A DNA stretch of 64,000 nt from positions 37,168,382 through 37,232,381 of the forward strand of contig CP154957.1 of the NCBI GenBank assembly GCA_039621445.1. The letters run 5' to 3'. Position numbers and translations under genes: made by a program. Position 1 is the first letter of the stretch, and each line of letters opens with the position of its first letter. The stretch comes from Euglena gracilis. Lineage: Eukaryota; Euglenida; Euglenophyceae; Euglenales. Shown one piece after another: positions 56,005 to 64,000 of this stretch. The notes under the pieces are model-generated. The model saw only the letters and a program-made list of their open reading frames with translations, was not told the origin of the DNA and ran no database searches.

Positions 56005-59000
56005 CTCCAGGTCCGAACCGGCCGAATAGCCGGCTATGGGCCTTTTAGAGGTATAAACGGATTTCAACGTGCACACCGCCATGCGGGCCTCGTCGAAATC
56101 GGTATCCGTGGTCTCATCCCCCTCCCTGCCCGAAGCCGTGGTGTCATCCTCCAAACAAGATATCTTGAAGCCGACTTTATGGCGGTTGGAGGAGTGACCC
56201 TTGTCACCGCAATTCATACCGCGATGACGTTGGCCAGGGCGGGGAGAACGAGAACGCGGACATTTGGATGAGTGGTGATCACTCGATCCACAAAGCGAAC
56301 ACCGAGATTTGTGTCGCGAGTCTGGGTAACGGGGGGTCGGTTTCCCGATTTCCCGTCAAACCGTCGTGGTGACCGGATATCCCGTCGACCATGACCGGTG
56401 TATCGGGGATTTCCCGATGACGATCGCGAAGAAGATGATCCGCTTCGCGAACGCGATCGCGATGTCTCGCGATGAGAATCACGCTTCTTGGCCGGGGCAC
56501 CGGGTGACCTACCCCGAGGGGTACCGTGTTTCCGCTCATCGCGGAACGGCATCCGGGGGCTAATACCACCGGAACGGGGACCCGATGACCGTGAATTGCC
56601 CGATTGGCGTGAAAACGCGGAGGAACCCGAACCTCGTGATGAGGTCGAGCCTCGCGGACTCTGAATACGCTTACGCGCTTCAGGATTAGGACATTTCCGA
56701 GACATATGTCCTGATTTGTTGCACAAAAAGCACACTTTATCCGTGGCTTGGTCCGAAGAACGCGGGTATCGCGTTTTCGATCCCGTGGTGGGTGAAGCGG
56801 GTGAAACCGGTGATTTTTGCAATGCGTTCACCGAACCAGCCGGTAATCCAGCGTTTGGGTGTGCGGTATACGCGGATTGAATCTGACCAAGAAGCTGTGA
56901 TAGCTTCAGTTGCTTGGAAACATAATTCCAGCGTTGGTCAAGAGTCATTGCATTACCCGCCAACTCCTCACGATGGATATCCTTGATGAGGCTAGGCGTG
57001 AAATGCATGAGAACAGCGTCAAACTGTTCGCGCATTTGCTTTTCACTGAGTTCATCCACTTCAGCGGCAAGTCCCAACCATTTGGCATACCAAAGGTCAA
57101 TGGACTTCCATTTGCGATCGGGTGGGGCGCATTGCCACCACTTGGTCTCCAGGGTAATCCTAGCGACCAAACTTGAACTGGTGGAAGCGTATTGCTCCAC
57201 CAGGTCATCAAAGGAAACGCGGTAGCGAATGACGAGTTGTCGTGTGCGCTCCTTCTCATCCCTAGGGAGGCAATCGATGAATTCCATCTTGATCACCTCC
57301 GGGTTTGTGTCCTGGGTTGGCCCTTTCAATGCCCAGTAGTACTCCCAGTCCCGGAAAAACTGTCTCCATGTGGTTGGGTCACCGTCCCATTGGGGCTTCA
57401 CCTTATTCGCGATTGTGATGGTGCCCTTGAAGTCTTTCTGAAAAACCCGTTGGCCCTCGGTCGTATTCCGTGGATTCGGGCCCGCGTACGCTCGAGCACC
57501 AAGCGTATCCTTTCCGGATTCTTGTCGGAATCGCGAGATTTCTGGTGAAGGTGAATCCTGGTACCGGAAATCCGGTCGTAAACCCTGTTGGTCACCCGTA
57601 ATAGGGGGACACTCCGGTGTGGGGGTATGTCGCGCATGCAACATGTGACCCACTCCCGGTGTACGGGTTTGGCTCATTCCACGCACAAGCATGGAATGAT
57701 GGATTTCTTGGTGGAGACTTGGCGGAATCGCCGTGTTTTCCGAAAATTCGGTTCCCGTAATGGGAGATTCATCCGAAAACTGGTTTGGAGTTGTAGGCAA
57801 GGCCAATGGTGGCACAATTCGCGGAATCGCGGATTGTGACACTCGGGACACGGGTGGTGGTGGTGCATGTGCACCCAGATTCGGGTTGTGGAAACGCGAA
57901 TCTGGAACATTTGGCGCATCTTCGGCAATGCATACTGCCGAATTGCGGTGTGAAACCCGCTGTTTGTTGGACACATTTTGCAAACCCACAGTCAAGTAAT
58001 GCACACTTTGCTCCAAATGCTCAACGAGTTGGAGTTGGCCGCAAATACGGTCAACTTCATCCTCCAAAGCGCGAATACGCTTGCGGTAACGGGAAAAGTC
58101 ATCCAAGTGCGGAATCCTTTCAGAAATTCCGGTAACATCTTGGACAATTTTCCCGTGAGACTTATCCAATAATTGGAGTTGTCCCATTAATGCTTTTACA
58201 CCATCTGAGAGAATCTGCAAAGGTGATGTTACCTTGGTTGGTGTGGTGGTGGGTACAACCGGTGCAGGGTTATCCGACAACACGGTTGTGGTACCCATGG
58301 GCAAATTTCCAGGTTGTGGGTTATCCAACAACGTGGAAATTCGCTCATCCAACCTGGTAATCTCACTTTGCGTGGATCGGGCATTCCGATTCACCGATTC
58401 CTCAAGCCGTAATAGGCTGTTGCAGAAATCTTGCAAGGTTTCCTGGTTGTTAGTGAGCATTTTGTCATAAAATGCATTGAAATCAGGGTTCTCGGTAGTC
58501 AGGGTCCTGGAACCTGCAGGTAGAGACTGTATTTCCATTACTTTGGTAGACACCGATGCATACCGGGTCTGGAGATCTCCAATAGCAGTCTGAATGCCGC
58601 TAATGTCCGGAACTCGGTGGGAAAGTGCGGAATAGCTTTGTTGCAAACCCGCAATGGCCGAGTTAATCCCGCCAATGTCGGATTGCAACTGCAACTGCAG
58701 GGAATCCTGCCGTTGTGCCATTTCCGCGACGTTCGCGCTCAGATTGGATAATCCAACCCGATTCGTGTAAAAATAGCAGGGTTTCTGCTCCAAACGGGAA
58801 AGTCGCTCCTCCAACTGCCGCACATACGTGTGGGGAGCAAAATTCTCGTTGGCTTGTGACTGGAATTGCCGAAAATTTTCCGTTTCATCGCACAACTGCA
58901 TAATGCGGTGTTGCGATTCATGGAAAGTTGCGGACAATGTGGTGAAATTGTCCATAGACACAAGTCCACCACTGCTGGATGTTGCAGACGAGGAATCTCG

Positions 59001-59977
59001 TGCATGCAACTGTTGTTGCAAATGCAACAACGCAGATGAACAGGACTCCATTTGTCCCGATAACTGTTGTAGTGAGTCATGCAAGTGCAGAAACTTGGAG
59101 TCATTCCGCGTTTCCGCTTCATGCATGCATTCACTAATTTGCCGGAAGTTTTGCGGGAGCTGTTGGCACATTTTGTCAAAGGTTTCCCGAAAGTTTGCAA
59201 GGTCAATGCCCGCACTTTCGAAATTCCTCTGGCAATATTTGCCAACTTCCTGCAAGTAATTCCAGCAGTATTCCAGCTTGGTGAAGACATGTTTCTGGTT
59301 GTCCTCATCAAACTGAAGCACTTTGTTTAGTGCGGTTGCACATTCCGCAACGCATTGTTGCACATGGTTGAACTGCCTCACAAGGGGGTGATCCCCTGGA
59401 AGCCGAGCAACGATATCCTGCACGTCCTCAGCAGTGAAGAGCTCACCAGTGCCCTTCCCATAGCCATCCATGGGTTGGGACGTATCGGAGAATGCCGGTA
59501 CCACTAGGCGAGTCTCCGGTTGCCAAGGTAGTGCGGGATAGCACCCAAGATCGGGTGGTGGTGGCAAAGCTCTGTAAGGGCTTGCCGGTGGAAGAACAGG
59601 TGGTGGTTGAAAGAAACATGGGGTTTCCAACCCACCTTCACCAGAGAAGCCCGGTGGCGGAATCACCACGGGTCTCTCCGGTGTGAGCAGCTGCACCATT
59701 GCCGCAGACAGAGGCGAATACCCCCGTTGTGGCAAGGTGAGTGCGGAAGAGGCCGCATTAGCCTCTGAAGCCAATGAAGTGGAGGGCTCATCGCCGACCA
59801 CTGTCAATGATGACAAATGTTGCAATTGTGACAATTGAATCAATTGTGCCTCACCGGCGTGGGAACTGGATGCACTTTCACATAAAAGCTTCCAATCCCA
59901 TTTTCTTGGTCAATGTTTTGCAATGATGCCTGTAACAAGGCATAGTTGAATTGATGGTTGGGGCCTGTGCTTTGCAT
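56002..59977 (-). pseudogene. copy D gag, nearly intact but frameshifted
   Basis: The ATG is at 59977-59975 (MQSTGPNHQFNYALLQ). A one-base loss near 59900 shifts the frame relative to the 1,209-codon open frame that covers most of the protein (59843-56214). That frame contains the helical region, the capsid-like block (PQWDGDPTTWRQFFRDWEYY), the zinc knuckle CFLCNKSGHMSRKC and RS-rich repeats. A second indel near 56330 makes it miss the second knuckle, which is present in another frame, and end early. The normal end is UAG at 56002-56004. Two single-base changes therefore separate it from an open reading frame. Confidence 0.9.
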
Positions 59978-60257
59978 CTTTCTGGTGACAAAAGTAGCAA
60001 AAACTCACAAAACTAAGCAGTTGTGCTGGCACCAGAGGGGCTGTAACGGGTAATACCGTACAGAGCCTTCCGGATCCTGCTCGTCTGCTTAGACGTTGAC
60101 TAGAAGCCGGGAGCTGACGCTGCGACCGTGTAATAACGGTGCAGGGGCTCTCCGCTGCCAGTCAGCGTAGGATCGAACCAATCTGCTACCAAGTGTAAAA
60201 CCTGGTAGCTTTTCTTTCTGTGAAGTATGTGTAGGATCGTAACCTAATCTACTACCA
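59978..60257 (-). promoter_or_regulatory. copy D leader with doubled primer-binding site
   Basis: On the minus strand TGGTAGTAGATTAGG follows the LTR at 60257, and TGGTAGCAGATTGGTTCGATCC lies about 65 bp further on, with GCTACCAGG between. The rest of the leader resembles copy C. Confidence 0.78.
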
Positions 60258-60564
60258 AGTGTACGTCTGATTCCCAATTCCCCTTTCCCAATTCCCAAAG
60301 CCTTCGCTTTCGCCTTGGCGCACCTACTTGGGAACTGAAAATCAGAGTAACAGTAAAAACCCTTTTCCCACTTCCCAAGAAGCAAAGCACGGAGCAATGC
60401 AGGGAGGACGGACTGGATAATCAAGTCCGGTCCGAAGAAAAGGAAAGACAAACAGAATACCACCCGTGGAGAGAGAAGGGGCACCCATTAGGAAATCCTA
60501 ATAGGATCTGCTTCTATCCTAACTTCCTCAACGGAAGGGGACAGAAGCATACGCCTGGTACACA
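60258..60564 (-). repeat. copy D 5' LTR (type 2)
   Basis: 307 bp, homologous to the copy C LTR. It starts TGTGTACCAGGCGTATG on the minus strand, directly after the copy E RT codons for GEDIL. Confidence 0.92.
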
Positions 60565-63183
60565 GGATATCCTCGCCCGATTTCGCGGATGGCGGTTCGG
60601 TTCCCACCAGTACATCATCGATGTACACCAGAGCAAACGGTAAATCACGCAAAACCCACTGGATCATGCGTTGAAACAAGGCTGGACCTTTCTTAACTCC
60701 CATGGGAAATACCGTCCATTGGTACACACCCTTGGATGTCACGAATGCCGTATACGGTTGTGAAACAGGATGCAAATGCATCTGATGAAAACCGTCCTCT
60801 ACTTCAAAGATTGACCACAACCGGTTATCCGATTGTTTTGTGATCAAATCCTTGATCAGCGGTGACGGGAAGGGTCATCCTTCGTTTGGGAGTTCAGGTA
60901 CCGGTAATCCAGCACCAGTCTCCACTTCTTCTGACCAGACTGGTCAGCGGGTTTGGGCACCACAAAAGCTTGTGATGTCCACTCGCTCTTGGAAGGGATA
61001 ATCCACTTCCGCTGGATGAGCTTCTCAATCATCCCGTTGAGAGCTTGTTCGCGTTCACCAGAACAACGGAAGAATTTCCGGTGCATGAGTTTAGCGCCAT
61101 CCTTGAGCTCGATTTTGCAAACACCGAACGGGCCGCGAATCGCGGGGTCGATGTCGCAGGCGTAAGCTGGGTTATCCAGTACACCATGGAATTCGCGAGT
61201 AATTGGCGAACAACAGTCAGAAGACTTGGGGTGTTGGTCCGCACTCTCAATGACCACAGAAATCTGCGTTGAGGGTGTGGCGTCCCCATTGGTACCAACG
61301 TATCTTGGCACACGCACATCGGACATTGCGAATGCGTCGAAGAAAAAAACGCGAAAAATGATTTCTTTAACAGGTGGTAATAATATACCACAAAAATCCT
61401 CAAATAGTGGTGCATCAGCGGGTAAATCCCACCAATGAAAACACACGCAGGATAGTTGGTGAAACCAATACGCATTCGGATTGACAGGTATGAGGAGAGT
61501 CCCTCGCGCTTCATCGCGGGGGATTTTCTCCCCCAAATTCGGGATAAGTTTTGGGATAGGGTGCATCCATAGCACCGTGTCACCCCAAAATTTTAGGAAC
61601 GCCTTGGAATGTCGCGACCAATATCGTGACAAGCGCACATGCGCTTGTGATGAAAACGCATCAATTTCCAAAGACAAATCCAAAGAATCAGCCAAAACCG
61701 CGATGTTGGAGAACCATCCCTCCAAAATACGGTATTGACCAAAATTAAATGCGTTCCATACACGCATCGCGTATGTGTTGACCTGGTTCGCGGGTTGAAG
61801 AGCGGTAACGCAATTCAGGGATCCGCAAACATAGGTCAAGGGTGTGTCATCCACACTCCCTAGGGGCACTCCCGAGAGGTTGATGGGTTGGATGGGTGAA
61901 CACCCAGTGTATATCATGCCAGATGGAGGTGGGGGAGGTGAGTGACACGGATTTCGCGGTCCCAAACAACAAGGCAATACCTCGTTGTTGGAGCACTTGA
62001 TGTACGGTCGCGCATTGCGATCCGCAACCAAGTGTATGGTTACGCAAAATCGGGATTAGTGTTGGTGTTTGGACTAGACATCCACAATCGAAATCTGGCT
62101 GGGCGGAAATTCCCCTGCAGTGCACACATTGGTAGGAAGTGTCGGAGTAGTGGTCCTGGTCGCGCATGTTGGTCTGGTGGGGGTGTGTGTAAAAGTTGGG
62201 ATGCGCTTTTGAAGCTGCTGGGGGGTGTACAGATGTATCTTAAAGCGATACATCTGGTGGAAAATGGGGTATTGGTGCAGCTGGGCGACTACTCGACACC
62301 GTACGTACTTCAGGCCTTTGGGCTTTCGTCTTGTAACCCAGTGGAACGAGTGGGTCCGCTACTCGCCTGCCCTACCTCATGGGGAACGGAAGTTGGTGTG
62401 TCAATGGGCAGGGGGTTAACTTTATCGGTACACCCGGTGTGGAAACCGTTGGTAGGTGTGGTTGGTAACGGGGTAAAAGTTTTCGAAAACGGTGTGGAAA
62501 TATTGGTGGGCGTCGCAGTTGACGCCACAGGTGATGACGGTTTGGGCGGCAATGAAGAGAATGGTTATGTGCGCAAACCGTGGGAGTGGCAATCCACTAC
62601 CAGCCGGTGCTGAAGTAAAAAGGGGTATCCCAGAATTACGTCAGAACCATGGATTCCAGATTCGTATCCCCAGGTATCCGGAAAAATTTTGCGGTTGGGG
62701 GGGGTGTGAGTGGTGCTTGTGGATGAGGGGTAGGACAATGTCCAAAAAGCATCCCAAGTCACCACCGCACATGGGGGTGTTGTCAGCCGTCGTAATTTTG
62801 ATCGGCTTCTTGGCTTTCACCAAGAGGGGGGTTGGTATCAACACGAACCGAAAAAGTAGTGCAATGCGACAACTAGTGTCAATGAGAATTTTGACTTTTG
62901 CACAAAAATTTTGGATTTTGATTTCCGCTTGGACCAAAAGTTCCATGGGGTGTAAGCCAAGTGAAGGGTCTGGCGTAAATACGTTTTCTTGCCAGCTTTC
63001 ACATGAACCCTTTCCTACTTTGCACAACATTCCGAGCGGAAAGTTGGTGTGGGGGGTGGGGGACCCGAAAATTTTCCGGGTACCGACCAGAAAGGCAGAT
63101 GGGCAGGGGGGGCAGGGTTGATCAGGTCCTACCTCCATCTGTTCATCAGCCCAGAGGTCCGTGCCCACGGACCTCGGGCTCCC
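60565..63183 (-). pseudogene. copy E pol (protease to RT), interrupted by copy D
   Basis: Protease with KILIDTSCRIALLF, where the usual DTG Gly is Ser (DTS, a degraded catalytic motif). A fragmented linker follows; then the methyltransferase-like domain with VLWMHPIPKLIP (second Pro of the HPPP changed to Ile) and RT up to the YIDD box in LVYIDDVLVGTEP. The last codons before copy D read GEDIL. Several frame changes lie between 62765 and 60850. Dead copy. Confidence 0.88.
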
Positions 63184-63186
63184 CTG
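63148..63186 (-). promoter_or_regulatory. copy E gag-pol junction with CAG in place of UAG
   Basis: The codon at 63186-63184 is CAG, giving continuous SDLEQGSPRS through gag into pol. The downstream hairpin (63180-63148) is intact; its loop is changed at one position. Confidence 0.85.
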
Positions 63187-64000
63187 CTCCAGGTCCGAAC
63201 CGGCCGAATAGCCGGCTAGGGGCCTTTTAGAGGTATACACGGATTTCAACTTTCGCACCGCCATGCGGGCCTCGTCGAAGTAGGTATCCGTGGTCTCATC
63301 CCCCTCCCTGCCCGAAGCCGTGGTGTCATCCTCCAAACAAGATATCTTGAAACCGACTTTATGGCGGTTGGAGGAGTGACCCTTGTCACCGCGATTCATA
63401 CCGCGATGATGTTGGCCAGGGCGGGGAGAACGAGAACGCGGACGGAATGGTGGTCACTCGATCCTCAAAGCGAACACCGAGATTTTTGTCGCGAGTCTGG
63501 GTCACGGGGGGATCGGTTTCCCATTTTCCCGTCAAACCGTCGTAGTGACCGGGTATCCCGTAGACCATGACCGGTGTACCGGGGTTTTCCCGATGAGGAT
63601 CGCGAAGAAGATGATCCGCTTCGCGAACGCGATCCCGATGTCTCGCGACGAGAATCACGCTTCTTGGCCGGGGCACCGGGTGACCTACCCCGAGGGGTAC
63701 CGTGTTTCCGCTCATCGCGGAACGGGATCCGGGGGCTAATACCACCGGAACGGTGACCCGATGACCGTGAATTGCCCGATTGGCGTGAAAACGCGGAGGA
63801 ACCTGAACCCCGTGATGAGGTCGAGCCCCGACTCTGAATACACTTATGTGCTTCAGGATTAGGACATTCCCGAGACATGTGTCCTGGTTTGTTGCACAAG
63901 AAGCACACTTTATCTGTGTCTTGGTCCGAAGAACGCGGGTATCGCGTCTTTGATCCCGTGGTGGGTGAAGTGGGTGAAACCGGTGATTTTTGTAATGTGT
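63187..64000 (-). pseudogene. copy E gag, C-terminal part
   Basis: Zinc knuckle CFLCNKPGHMSREC, the RS-rich segment and the acidic SDLE tail in two frames, with a frame change near 63460-63480 and loss of part of the second knuckle region. The N-terminal part is outside the window. Confidence 0.85.

Larger units (their letters stand above)
49717..60564 (-). mobile_element. Ty3/gypsy copy D (type-2 LTR), 3'-truncated
   Basis: Minus-strand copy: 5' LTR at the right (60258-60564), gag, pol, integrase-chromodomain and the first part of ORF3, ending abruptly at about 49716. It is inserted in the RT gene of copy E. Several frameshifts are present. Confidence 0.92.
60565..64000 (-). mobile_element. 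Ty3/gypsy copy E, partial (runs off the window)
   Basis: Minus-strand copy closely related to D. The end of gag and pol up to the middle of RT are present. RT is cut at 60564/60565 by the copy D LTR. The gag start and 5' LTR lie beyond 64000. Confidence 0.9.

Noticed and set aside
44615-60564. Copies C and D as one palindromic composite insertion
   Set aside because: The 5-bp flanks outside the two LTRs differ and belong to different host elements (copy B gag and copy E RT).

Overview
The window is eukaryotic repeat-dominated DNA from an organism I cannot name. The evidence is LTR and tyrosine-recombinase retroelements, primer-binding sites matching the 3' end of eukaryotic initiator tRNA-Met, splice-site-like motifs and TTAGGG-type telomeric motifs. 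I found no cellular housekeeping gene and no RNA gene that I can support. Essentially every convincing protein-coding signal belongs to a retrotransposon.

Left third (1 to about 18.2 kb): non-coding satellite and low-complexity DNA. It holds long G/C homopolymers, a TGAGGGG array, CT/AT/GT microsatellites, a head-to-head degenerate telomeric repeat near 6.0 kb, helically phased A-tract arrays, and three consecutive units at 7.37-12.85 kb bounded by the same 12-bp inverted terminal sequence.

Middle (18.4-24.6 kb): a DIRS-type element on the minus strand (18872-23558) with inverted terminal repeats and an internal complementary region. It carries a tyrosine recombinase, a frameshifted RT/RNase H with a methyltransferase-like tail, and a decayed gag-like ORF. 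An unassigned ORF (23676-24587) follows.

Right 40 kb (24.6-64 kb): a nest of five copies of one Ty3/gypsy chromodomain family. Copy B (+) is old and is interrupted by A and by C. Copy A (+, 26723-43565, 16.8 kb) has near-identical LTRs and a 5-bp target duplication confirmed by an unoccupied copy of the same site. Copy C (+) is truncated and abuts copy D (-) at about 49716. D is inserted in the RT of copy E (-), which runs off the window.

In A the order is LTR, duplicated PBS, giant gag with two zinc knuckles, in-frame UAG with a long hairpin, protease, methyltransferase-like domain, RT, RNase H, integrase with chromodomain, splice acceptor-like site, a 1,809-codon third ORF, 3'UTR, polypurine tract, LTR. 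Gag would package RNA. Pol would be made by UAG readthrough; in copy E the same codon is CAG. ORF3 probably comes from a spliced RNA. Its function is unknown, but it is conserved in the diverged copy D. The whole family is studded with short perfect hairpins, typically with AAA loops, in coding and non-coding parts alike.
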